Assembly: GCF_019139675.1 (NCBI RefSeq) | Contig: NZ_CP077077.1 | Location: forward strand, 5,270,001 to 5,334,000 | From: Pseudomonas maumuensis | GTDB taxonomy: Bacteria; Pseudomonadota; Gammaproteobacteria; Pseudomonadales; Pseudomonadaceae | DNA length: 64,000 bases | Reading direction: 5' to 3' | Shown: in pieces, positions 28,825 to 37,180 of the stretch | Numbering within the stretch: position 1 is the stretch's first letter | Layout: each line of letters starts with the position of its first letter | The notes under the pieces: generated by a model | The model's input: only the letters and a program-made list of their open reading frames with translations | The model's database searches: none | What the model was told of the DNA's origin: nothing | Program-made: the position numbers and the translations under genes

Positions 28825-30126
28825 ATGCTCCGCGCCCTTCTCTTACTAGCCCTGTCATGCCTGCTCACCCCGGCCTTCGCCGACGAGCGCGCGCAGACCC
28901 AGCAACAGCTGGACGCCACCCGCCAGGACATTGCCGAGCTGAAAAAGATGCTGGGCAAGCTCCAGGAGGAGAAAGCCGGCGTGCAGAAAGACCTCAAGTC
29001 CACCGAGACCGACATCGGTACCCTCGAGAAACAGGTGGAGGCATTGCAGCAAGAACTAAAAAAGACCGAGGGCGAGCTGGAGCGCCTTGACCACGAGAAA
29101 AAAAAACTCCAGAGCGCCCGCGTTGAACAGCAACGCCTGATTGCCATCCAGGCCCGTTCGGCCTACCAGAACAACGGTCGCGAGGAATACCTCAAGCTGC
29201 TCCTCAACCAGCAGAATCCCGAGAAGTTCGCCCGCACCCTCAGCTACTACGATTACCTGAGCAAGGCGCGTACCGAGCAACTGCGCACCTTCAATGAAAC
29301 CTTGCGTCAGTTGGCCAACGTCGAGCAGGACATCGGCCGCCAGCAAGAACAGCTGCTCAGCCAGCGCGCCGACCTCGACGGCAAGCGCCAGGCGCTACTC
29401 GCCGAGCGCGACAAGCGCCAGCAGGTGCTGGCCAAGCTCAGCAGCGATATGAAGGAACGCGACCAGAAACTGCAGAGTCGCGAACAGGACCAGGCCGACC
29501 TGAGCAAGGTGCTCAAGACCATCGAGGAAACCCTCGCCCGTCAGGCACGCGAGGCCGAAGAGGCACGCCAACGGGCCCTGCTGGCCAAACAGGAAGAAGA
29601 GCAGCGCCGCAAGGCGCAGGCCCTGGCGGCGGCCACGGCCCGTAACCAGGAACCCGAGGAAGCCCCCAAAAAGGCCCGCACCACCCTCGGCCCGGTGGTG
29701 TCCAGCGACACGGCCAGCTACGGCGGCGCATTTTCTTCCGCCCGCGGAAAACTTCCATGGCCGGTCAACGGTCGATTACTGGCACGCTTCGGTGACACCC
29801 GCGGCGGTGATGCGCGGGCCAAGTGGGACGGGGTGATGATCAGCGCCAGCGCGGGCACCCAGGTGCGCGCCGTGCATGGCGGGCGGGTGGTGTTCGCCGA
29901 CTGGTTGCGCGGCGCCGGACTTCTGGTCATTCTCGACCATGGCAATGGCTACCTGAGCCTGTACGGCCACAACCAGAGCCTGCTCAAGAGCGCCGGCGAC
30001 ATCGTCAAGGCCGGTGAAGCCATCTCCACTGTCGGCGACAGTGGCGGCCAGGACAGCGCCGGCCTGTACTTCGCGATTCGCCAGCAGGGCCAGCCCACCG
30101 ACCCCGCGCAATGGTGTCGCGGTTAG
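28825..30126 (+). CDS. EnvC-like murein hydrolase activator (degenerate LytM)
   Basis: Periplasmic protein of 433 residues, with a signal peptide cleaved after about residue 19 (LLTPAFADE). Long coiled coils cover residues about 22-255, and a C-terminal LytM/M23 domain lies at about 310-433 (LPWPVNGRLLARFGDTRGGD and onward). The zinc ligands are incomplete: the usual HxxxD is replaced around KWDGVMI, and the HxH site reads YGHNQ. It is therefore probably not a peptidase but an activator of cell-division amidases, as EnvC is for AmiA/B. The ctp and yibQ homologues follow downstream, the usual Pseudomonas order. Confidence 0.92.
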   Translation: MLRALLLLALSCLLTPAFADERAQTQQQLDATRQDIAELKKMLGKLQEEKAGVQKDLKSTETDIGTLEKQVEALQQELKKTEGELERLDHEKKKLQSARVEQQRLIAIQARSAYQNNGREEYLKLLLNQQNPEKFARTLSYYDYLSKARTEQLRTFNETLRQLANVEQDIGRQQEQLLSQRADLDGKRQALLAERDKRQQVLAKLSSDMKERDQKLQSREQDQADLSKVLKTIEETLARQAREAEEARQRALLAKQEEEQRRKAQALAAATARNQEPEEAPKKARTTLGPVVSSDTASYGGAFSSARGKLPWPVNGRLLARFGDTRGGDARAKWDGVMISASAGTQVRAVHGGRVVFADWLRGAGLLVILDHGNGYLSLYGHNQSLLKSAGDIVKAGEAISTVGDSGGQDSAGLYFAIRQQGQPTDPAQWCRG

Positions 30127-30213
30127 TTAGTGCTACTTTTACGGCGCCGCCCACGAAACGGCGACGCCGATGCTCCCGATGGGAGCACCAACAGGATCAG
30201 GAGTTCGTTCGAC

Positions 30214-31542
30214 ATGCTGCACTCGCCTCGCCTCACCCAGCTGGCCCTGACCATCGCCCTGGTCATCGGCGCGCCCTTGGCCATTGCCGCCGAACCGGCC
30301 AAGCCAGCGGCCAAGCAGGCCGCGGTGCCGGCCACCGAGGTGACCGCCAAGGCGCCCCTGCCGCTGGAGGAGCTGCGCACCTTCGCCGAGGTCATGGACC
30401 GCATCAAGGCGGCCTATGTGGAACCTGTCGACGACAAGACCCTGCTGGAGAACGCCATCAAGGGCATGCTCAGCAACCTCGACCCGCACTCGGCCTACCT
30501 CGGCCCCGAAGACTTCCAGGAGCTGCAGGAGAGCACCAGCGGCGAGTTCGGCGGCCTGGGGATAGAGGTCGGCATGGAGGACGGCTTCGTCAAGGTGGTC
30601 TCGCCCATCGACGACACCCCGGCCTCCCGCGCCGGCATCGAGGCCGGTGACCTGATCGTCAAGATCAACGGTGCGCCGACCCGCGGCCAGAGCATGACCG
30701 AAGCCGTGGACAAGATGCGCGGCAAGATCGGCGAGAAGATCACCCTGACCCTGGTGCGCGACGGCGGTACGCCATTCGACGTGACGCTGGCCCGTGCGGT
30801 TATCCAGGTCAAGAGCGTCAAGAGCCAGCTGCTGGAGAACGACTACGGCTACATCCGCATCACCCAGTTCCAGGTCAAGACCGGTGACGAAGTGGGCAAG
30901 GCCCTGGCCAAGCTGCGCAAGGACAACGGCAAGAAGCTGCGCGGCGTGATCCTCGACCTGCGCAACAACCCAGGCGGTGTGCTGCAGTCGGCGGTGGAAG
31001 TGGCCGACCACTTCCTCACCAAAGGTCTTATCGTCTACACCAAGGGCCGCATCGCCAACTCCGAGCTGCGCTACTCCGCCGACCCAGCCGATGCCAGCGA
31101 AGGCGTGCCATTGGTGGTGCTGATCAACGGCGGCAGCGCCTCGGCTTCGGAAATCGTCGCCGGCGCCCTGCAGGACCAGAAGCGCGCCGTGCTGATGGGC
31201 ACCGACAGCTTCGGTAAAGGTTCGGTGCAGACCGTCCTGCCACTGGCCAACGACCGCGCGCTGAAGCTCACCACCGCGCTGTACTTCACCCCCAATGGCC
31301 GTTCGATCCAGGCCCAAGGCATCGTTCCGGACATCGAAGTGCGCCCGGCCAAGCTCACTGCCGAAGCGGACAACGACAACTTCAAGGAAGCCGACCTGCA
31401 AGGCCACCTGGGCAACGGCAACGGTGGCGCCGACCGCCCGAGCGGCGGCGCCAAGCGCAAGGACCGTCCGCAGGACAACGACTTCCAGCTCAGCCAGGCG
31501 CTCAGCCTGCTCAAGGGCCTGAACATCACCAAGGGTGACTGA
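30214..31542 (+). CDS. ctpA: Carboxyl-terminal processing protease (S41 family)
   Basis: Periplasmic serine protease of 442 residues. It has a signal peptide (LTQLALTIALVIGAPLAIAA), a PDZ domain at about 105-190 (GLGIEVGMEDGFVKVVSPID), and an S41 catalytic domain with the serine in INGGSASASEIVAGALQD and the lysine in FGKGSVQTVLP. Such proteases process periplasmic proteins and control cell-wall hydrolases. The start at 30214 has AGGAG upstream; the in-frame start at 30130 would add an unlikely basic leader. It lies 87 bp after the envC-like gene and 8 bp before yibQ. The symbol follows Pseudomonas usage. Confidence 0.93.
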   Translation: MLHSPRLTQLALTIALVIGAPLAIAAEPAKPAAKQAAVPATEVTAKAPLPLEELRTFAEVMDRIKAAYVEPVDDKTLLENAIKGMLSNLDPHSAYLGPEDFQELQESTSGEFGGLGIEVGMEDGFVKVVSPIDDTPASRAGIEAGDLIVKINGAPTRGQSMTEAVDKMRGKIGEKITLTLVRDGGTPFDVTLARAVIQVKSVKSQLLENDYGYIRITQFQVKTGDEVGKALAKLRKDNGKKLRGVILDLRNNPGGVLQSAVEVADHFLTKGLIVYTKGRIANSELRYSADPADASEGVPLVVLINGGSASASEIVAGALQDQKRAVLMGTDSFGKGSVQTVLPLANDRALKLTTALYFTPNGRSIQAQGIVPDIEVRPAKLTAEADNDNFKEADLQGHLGNGNGGADRPSGGAKRKDRPQDNDFQLSQALSLLKGLNITKGD

Positions 31543-31550
31543 AGCCTCCC

Positions 31551-32336
31551 ATGCGTTATCTGCTGTCCCTGCTGTTCTGCCTGCTGGCTGGTGTCGCGCA
31601 CGCGGCACCGGTCGGCAAGGCCTACATGAGCATCATCATCGACGACCTCGGCCAAAGCAGCGAGCGTGACAGCCGCACCCTCGCCCTCCCCGGGCCGGTC
31701 ACGATGGCTATCATGCCCGACACCCCGCATGCCACCGACTTCGCCCGTCAGGCCCACAAGGCCGGGCGCACGGTGATTCTGCACATGCCCATGGACCCAG
31801 CCACCGGCCCCTATGCCTGGCACCCAGACATCGCCATCGAGGAGTTGGCCCGACGGCTGGATGCCGCCCTGGCCAAGGTGCCGTACGCTGCCGGCCTCAA
31901 CAACCACATGGGCAGCCGCATGACCGCGCAACGCGAGCCCATGGCCTGGCTGATGGGTGAGCTGCAACGACGCCACCTGTTCTTCGTCGACAGCCGCACC
32001 AGTGCGGCCACCGTGGCCGCGGCCGAAGCCCAGGCCGTTGGGCTGGCGCACGTTTCACGAGACGTGTTCCTCGACGATGTACGTACTCCCGAGGCGATTG
32101 CTGGCCAGTTACGCTTGGGGGTCGAACAGGCGCGCAAACAAGGCTCGGCGGTGCTGATCGGCCACCCTTACCCGCAGACACTGGACGTGCTGGCGCGGGA
32201 GATTCCCCGGCTCAGGGCGCAGGGAATCGAGCTGGTCAGCCTGCGCCAGATGATCGCCGAACGCGGTAACCAGGCCATGCCAGGCCACGGCCATAAAGGC
32301 CGCTACACCCATGCCAGGCAGCTCGCAAACCCGTAG
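31551..32336 (+). CDS. Divergent polysaccharide deacetylase family protein (YibQ-like)
   Basis: Exported 261-residue protein with signal peptide MRYLLSLLFCLLAGVAHAAP. The fold is that of the DUF610/YibQ family, related to NodB-like deacetylases: YMSIIIDDLGQSSERDSRTL, PGPVTMAIMPDTPHATDFAR, VILHMPMDP, LNNHMGSRMT and FFVDSRTSA. The catalytic function is unproven. It begins 8 bp after ctpA, so it is part of the envC-ctpA-yibQ envelope unit. It is convergent with the giant paralog cluster. The 121-bp gap to that cluster holds only imperfect short inverted repeats (GCCGGCA 32336-32342 and TGCCGGC 32374-32380). Confidence 0.9.
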   Translation: MRYLLSLLFCLLAGVAHAAPVGKAYMSIIIDDLGQSSERDSRTLALPGPVTMAIMPDTPHATDFARQAHKAGRTVILHMPMDPATGPYAWHPDIAIEELARRLDAALAKVPYAAGLNNHMGSRMTAQREPMAWLMGELQRRHLFFVDSRTSAATVAAAEAQAVGLAHVSRDVFLDDVRTPEAIAGQLRLGVEQARKQGSAVLIGHPYPQTLDVLAREIPRLRAQGIELVSLRQMIAERGNQAMPGHGHKGRYTHARQLANP

Positions 32337-32457
32337 CCGGCAAGGCAGCGATCTAGCGCGAACTCAAGCGCAATGCCGGCAAAAGTGAACAGCTTTTTCC
32401 AAGACCTGCCCCCAGAGCACCTGCAGATGCATGCACAGAGGCCAGGGGCCGCCTTGG

Positions 32458-35400
32458 TCATGCTTGCTCCAGGTCAATGATACCGTTCAGGTCCTCCCTC
32501 AGCAGATTGCCACGATAGACGCTCGACAACCGGCCCGGGGTAGCGGCCATCAGCGCCTGCTCGAAGCGAACAGCTCGCTGAGCCCAGGTCTTGAGGTGGG
32601 CCTTGGTGAATTCGTGTGGAGGATCATCATGCCGGGCGTAATGCAGGTGCGCCTCCCACAAGCCGTTGCCGGTGGCTTCTTGCGGGCGCTCGTTCCAGAT
32701 CACCTGGTATTTGTCTACGAAATCACCCGCAGCCAGCGCCACCCGCCGCGCACCGGCACGTATCGCTACCAGCCCCTGGCCGTGCAGGTAGCGCAGGCCA
32801 GCCGCCGACGGATGGGGCGTGCGCAGATAGAGGCGCACAAGCAGTGCCTGCTCCTGGGCTCGCAAGGTCCGGATACCCTCGCCGAGGGCATGAGCCTCTT
32901 CCTCTGCCCCGACGCGCTCGAGGATGGTCTGAGTCTCTGACATACGCTCGACATGCCCATCGATAACCGATGACAAGCCGATGGGCTCCAGGCTGCGTAC
33001 ATAAAGACCGGCCAAGCGGATGACCGCGCCCATCTCCCCGAGCAACTGCCGAGCGAGCCGTCTCGCGCGCGGCAATTGCGCGGCATCCACAGTCGCCGCC
33101 GGCTCCGGCGCCTCATCGTCACGGACCCAGTCGCCCGCCTGTTCACGGTACGTCGCAATCACGGTGTCGTTGATTGGGTCACGCTGCTGAATCCGCCGCA
33201 CACCGCTGGTTTCGGTTTCTTCGCCAATGATTACCCGCCCGCGTCGGGTACGCACCACCCGACGGCGCAGAGGGGATACGGCATAGGCTCGGGCACGCTG
33301 GGCGGGATGCCCGGTGGTGAGCTTCTCATGGATGGCATCGTTCAGTGCCAGACGGGCCGAGCCACGCAACAGCTCGATCTGCGCCTTGAAACGCTCGAGC
33401 ATGGCCAGGTCGAGTTGCTCGCCGAACGTCACCTCCAGGCGCTCGGCCGAGGCCAGCGTAGCCAGGTACGTTCGCTCCGACGACTCCAGCACGGCAATAC
33501 GCTCTTCCAGGGTGACGTCCGCCTTGGCGAGCTCGGCGTGGGCGCTGCCAGCACTGAGCAAGCTGTCGCTGTCGAAGGTCTGCTTGAGGCTGATGCTGGC
33601 GTTGCTTTCCAGGTCAGCGCCGCGATCGAGCGCAAGCTCCGCCAGGCACATGGCCTGGTGCAGGTCGAGGTTCACGGTGGTGTAGGTCCGTCGCTCGATG
33701 TACTCGCGTACCCGCTCTTGCTTGTCGGCGATCACGAAGCCCGGATCATTGAGTGTTTCCGGCAGCAAGTCATCCAGCATCTGATTGACCTTGCGCAAAC
33801 GCACCTGCACCGCGACAAGACCTTGCAGTTTGTCGCGGAACACCTGGTATCGCTGCTTCAGCTCGGTGCTGACCTCCTGGCCCTCCAGCTCCGCCGCCAT
33901 GCGGTCCATACCGGGATAATCGGCCAACGCCCAGAGCCCATCGAGCAGGCCGTCGAGCCAGCTGATCATCTGCTTGCGCAGGTTCCCGCGCAATACCGTC
34001 ACAGCATCAGCGCGCATGGCCACATCCGGGCGGTCGTACTTGCCCTGGCTCATCGCCTTGAGCGTCGCTTCCTGCTGCTCGCCCAGCGCCACCAACTGCT
34101 CCATGGTCGGCACGAGTGTCGACCAGTACCGGTTCAACTCGGCGCCGACCACCTCGATACGCTGGCCGAATCCAGCCAGCAACGCCTCGCTGCCCGGGGC
34201 GGCGGTGCCGTCGCGCAAAGCCTGCGTCAACCTGGCGTGGTGCAGTTTCGCGGTATCGAATTTGCGCACAGTCGCCTTGACCTGTTCGATCAAGGGATTC
34301 TGCCGTAGGACCAACGGCCGCATCTGCTCTACCCGTTGCCGCATCTGCTGGTGCAGCTCGGCGAACTGGGCCAACAGGCGTTCCCGCACCCGCCCTCGAG
34401 CGTCCGGCTGGCCGCCACGCAGCCGCAGCCCGGTGTCGATGTCCCAATTGCCCTGACGGCGCAGCAGGTAAGGACCGGGCTCATCGCCAGGGCCGACAAT
34501 CCACACATCGGTATCTTCGGACAACACCTCGAAGTGCTCTCCCATCAGCAGCACATAGTAGCGCCCAGCCAAGCTACGCAGGCCCTGCAACGGCCCCTTG
34601 GTTTCAAGGCGCGCCCCCGTCAACGCCACCTTGACGCGCAGCTGCCTCAATGTGGCCTTCTGTACGCTGGACAACCCCTCCAGCCCCCTGGCGGGCGCAA
34701 AGGAAAAATCCACCGGCTGCGCATCACGCACAGTCGGCATCGCTTGATTCAGCGGCACCGGCGCGCTCTGCCTGGGCTGTGTCGCACCGTCACGCGATGC
34801 AGGCCCCTCCAGCGCCGGGCTTACCGCAACCGGGCCGGGGCCCCGCGAGGAAGGCAGGTGCAAATGCAACAATGCCAGCCCGACATTGAGCAGCAAGTCG
34901 GCCAGCGCCTGACGCTGCTGCGCGGGGCTGCCTTCATCGAGCATGGTGAAATCCTGGCGCAGGCTATGCACGCCCTGGCTGATCCAGCCGAGCAGGGCCA
35001 CCGGCGCTGGCAGCAGCGGCAGGAACAGGTTGAAGATCAGCCAGGCGCCCTCGAGCAAGGTTTGCCAGCGCTGCTCGGCGTTCGAGACGCTCTGGCGCCC
35101 AGCCAGCTCCAGCATCACCTGGCGTCGGGCCATGAACATCCGCCGGTCTACCTCGTCGTCCCAAGGGTCCAGTGCCAACGTCGCGGGCTTCACCGGCGCG
35201 GGCCAGAGCGACGTGTCGAGGATGCCGCCGATGTGGGGTTCGCTGAACCCTCCGTAGGCATAGACCTTGCGGGCCTCGTCCGACAACCAGGGCAGGATGC
35301 TGTCGCGCAACGCCTGGTCCTTGCGCAGCGTTGCCATCAAGACCTGGGCATTGGCGAAGACCAGCAGCCGCCGTTCGCGTTGCAATGGGCGATACAGCAG

Positions 35401-37098
35401 CAGCTGCTCTTGCCGGGTCGTGCCGATCACGAACATGCAGGTGGCCACGTCGCTGGCCGAGCTATCGGGCTCCCGCCGGAACGCCAGCGGCATGAGCGTG
35501 GCAAATGCCGGGGCGGCGTCCTCCTGCGTCAGGTCCGCGATGGTCTGCCAGGCGGGCTCGTCCAGTTGGCCGGCCACTTTGGTCTCCAGGGCATCGAACC
35601 GTAACTGAGCCCGCCATTCTCTGGCGAACCTGCGGATACGCGTGGCCTGTGTGGCAATGTCATCGAGCTTTTGCGCCACATAGGTGGGGTAGCGAGCGCC
35701 TATGTCGGCACGCTGGATAAGACCAGCTACGTAGTCCGGCGTCAGCCAGGCGGCAATGGGCGCACCCCGTGCATGGCGGATAGCGGTGATGTTGCCACCA
35801 CCCAGCGCGGCGAGATTGCCCACCGCCAGCGAGGTCAAGGTCAGGCCGGAATGCTCCACCAAACCGCCTCCTGGCCCCACGCCCGCGCCACCCGGCATGC
35901 CCCGCGCGACAGTCACGTCAAGGATCAGGTCGTCCGCACAATAGTCGCCGTCCACCGGATGGTCGCTCAGCATGCGCTGGCGCAACTGCTCGGCGGCGTA
36001 GACCATCAACGCATCGACGTCGCCCAGGGAGGAGCCAGCGTTCGACTCCACCTGGTCCTGCGCCAAGCGCCGCACGCCCTCCAGGTAGGCCAGGGAGTCG
36101 GTAGGCGATGCCGAGCCAAGCCACGCCGGCAACGTCAACCCGGGGACGGGAGTATCGGCCGTATACCCTGGGATCAACCATCGCGACGGATCGCTCAATG
36201 CGCCCAAGACACGCTCCAGATTGTCGAGATCGGCCAGCGTGCGCCAGCGTAGCCGGCGAATTTCGTCCAGGCTGGCATTGAGCAACAGGCCCACCTGCCG
36301 GGCGATGGCGTCTCCCGAAACATCATGCACAAACCACTGCATGCGCTCGAAGCGGTAGCGCTCGGCCAACTGGATCTGCAGCCCGGCAGCGAAAGACGCC
36401 GACGAATCATAGGCGGTTACCACACCGGAAGGTTCGCACCACAGCAGCACCTTACGTTCATCCCACTCCGCGCTCACCAACAGACCTGGCAGCCACAGAC
36501 CATCGCTTTGCCCGGCCTGCTCGAGCACGACTTCCACCCACCCGACTGGCGGGCTCTGGGCTCCACCGCGCAGCAGCCCCAACAGTGCATCCTGCTGCTG
36601 GCTGTCCAGCTGCTGCAAAGGAAGATTGCGCAACAGCAGCAGCCGCAAGGCTTCACCCAGCCAGAGGGCTGGACTGTCGGCGGCGTCGTCCGCGCGCCAG
36701 AAATCGACCTGGGCCTCCAGGAAAGCCCGGCGTATGCGCTCAGGAAACGCGCCAAGCGCTGCCAGCAACTTAGGGTTGGCGCTCTGGGCGGACGCGAAAG
36801 GTTGCCCGACAAAGCCGAAGCGGCAATCGGTATACGGGGCTGTATCGAAATGAGGCGGCATGCCGGACAGCATGGCGCGCAGCAGATGATCGGCCAGTGG
36901 CTCCTCACGAGCGGGCTGACCTGGCGTGGTCAGCCATAGGCATGGCACAGGCTTGTGTCGCACGTCGGATACGTGGACAGGCTCGGCGAGCAGCCGGCTC
37001 AGTTCTCGGTTGGCCACTGCGCGCAGCGTGGGACGGGCGGCGAAGCGGGCAGCGACGCCAGCCTGGATGTCCAGGCTGGCGGCAGGTTGACAAGACAT
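32458..37098 (-). CDS. Giant tandem paralog 1 (DUF6543/dermonecrotic-toxin-like), 1546 aa
   Basis: Last gene of a four-gene tandem family. No signal peptide is seen. Blocks, with approximate residues: RPTLR (22-26); LLWCEPSGVVTAYD (245); glycine loop ARGMPGGAGVGPGGG (398); DIGARYPTYV and RFAREWR (469-490); YGGFSEPH (612); RQSVSNAEQRW (660-675); hydrophobic GAWLIFNLFLPLLPAPVALL (685-705); IVGPGDEPGPYL (868); helical region 900-1270; RRVVRTRRGRVIIGEE (1277); LWEAHLHY...HLKTWAQR (1479-1505). The family resembles large Pseudomonas proteins annotated with DUF6543 or dermonecrotic-toxin domains; I know of no proven function. The start at 37098 has GGAG 8 bp upstream. It shares the glycine loop with paralog 2. 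Confidence 0.88.
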   Translation of the reverse strand: MSCQPAASLDIQAGVAARFAARPTLRAVANRELSRLLAEPVHVSDVRHKPVPCLWLTTPGQPAREEPLADHLLRAMLSGMPPHFDTAPYTDCRFGFVGQPFASAQSANPKLLAALGAFPERIRRAFLEAQVDFWRADDAADSPALWLGEALRLLLLRNLPLQQLDSQQQDALLGLLRGGAQSPPVGWVEVVLEQAGQSDGLWLPGLLVSAEWDERKVLLWCEPSGVVTAYDSSASFAAGLQIQLAERYRFERMQWFVHDVSGDAIARQVGLLLNASLDEIRRLRWRTLADLDNLERVLGALSDPSRWLIPGYTADTPVPGLTLPAWLGSASPTDSLAYLEGVRRLAQDQVESNAGSSLGDVDALMVYAAEQLRQRMLSDHPVDGDYCADDLILDVTVARGMPGGAGVGPGGGLVEHSGLTLTSLAVGNLAALGGGNITAIRHARGAPIAAWLTPDYVAGLIQRADIGARYPTYVAQKLDDIATQATRIRRFAREWRAQLRFDALETKVAGQLDEPAWQTIADLTQEDAAPAFATLMPLAFRREPDSSASDVATCMFVIGTTRQEQLLLYRPLQRERRLLVFANAQVLMATLRKDQALRDSILPWLSDEARKVYAYGGFSEPHIGGILDTSLWPAPVKPATLALDPWDDEVDRRMFMARRQVMLELAGRQSVSNAEQRWQTLLEGAWLIFNLFLPLLPAPVALLGWISQGVHSLRQDFTMLDEGSPAQQRQALADLLLNVGLALLHLHLPSSRGPGPVAVSPALEGPASRDGATQPRQSAPVPLNQAMPTVRDAQPVDFSFAPARGLEGLSSVQKATLRQLRVKVALTGARLETKGPLQGLRSLAGRYYVLLMGEHFEVLSEDTDVWIVGPGDEPGPYLLRRQGNWDIDTGLRLRGGQPDARGRVRERLLAQFAELHQQMRQRVEQMRPLVLRQNPLIEQVKATVRKFDTAKLHHARLTQALRDGTAAPGSEALLAGFGQRIEVVGAELNRYWSTLVPTMEQLVALGEQQEATLKAMSQGKYDRPDVAMRADAVTVLRGNLRKQMISWLDGLLDGLWALADYPGMDRMAAELEGQEVSTELKQRYQVFRDKLQGLVAVQVRLRKVNQMLDDLLPETLNDPGFVIADKQERVREYIERRTYTTVNLDLHQAMCLAELALDRGADLESNASISLKQTFDSDSLLSAGSAHAELAKADVTLEERIAVLESSERTYLATLASAERLEVTFGEQLDLAMLERFKAQIELLRGSARLALNDAIHEKLTTGHPAQRARAYAVSPLRRRVVRTRRGRVIIGEETETSGVRRIQQRDPINDTVIATYREQAGDWVRDDEAPEPAATVDAAQLPRARRLARQLLGEMGAVIRLAGLYVRSLEPIGLSSVIDGHVERMSETQTILERVGAEEEAHALGEGIRTLRAQEQALLVRLYLRTPHPSAAGLRYLHGQGLVAIRAGARRVALAAGDFVDKYQVIWNERPQEATGNGLWEAHLHYARHDDPPHEFTKAHLKTWAQRAVRFEQALMAATPGRLSSVYRGNLLREDLNGIIDLEQA

Positions 37099-37104
37099 GA
37101 CATG

Positions 37105-37123
37105 AGCTCCACGAACAGGAGCC
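37105..37123 (-). promoter_or_regulatory. Leader hairpin covering the RBS of paralog 1
   Basis: On the mRNA, GGCTCC (37118-37123) can pair with GGAGCT (37105-37110), with one G-U pair, around a 7-nt loop. The 3' arm contains the GGAG Shine-Dalgarno of the gene starting at 37098. Weak stem; proposed by analogy with paralogs 3 and 4. Confidence 0.4.
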
Positions 37124-37180
37124 AGTACGGTAAGTCGAGCCTGGCCGACAAAGGCTTTAAATAACGCTTGCGGCGAATGG

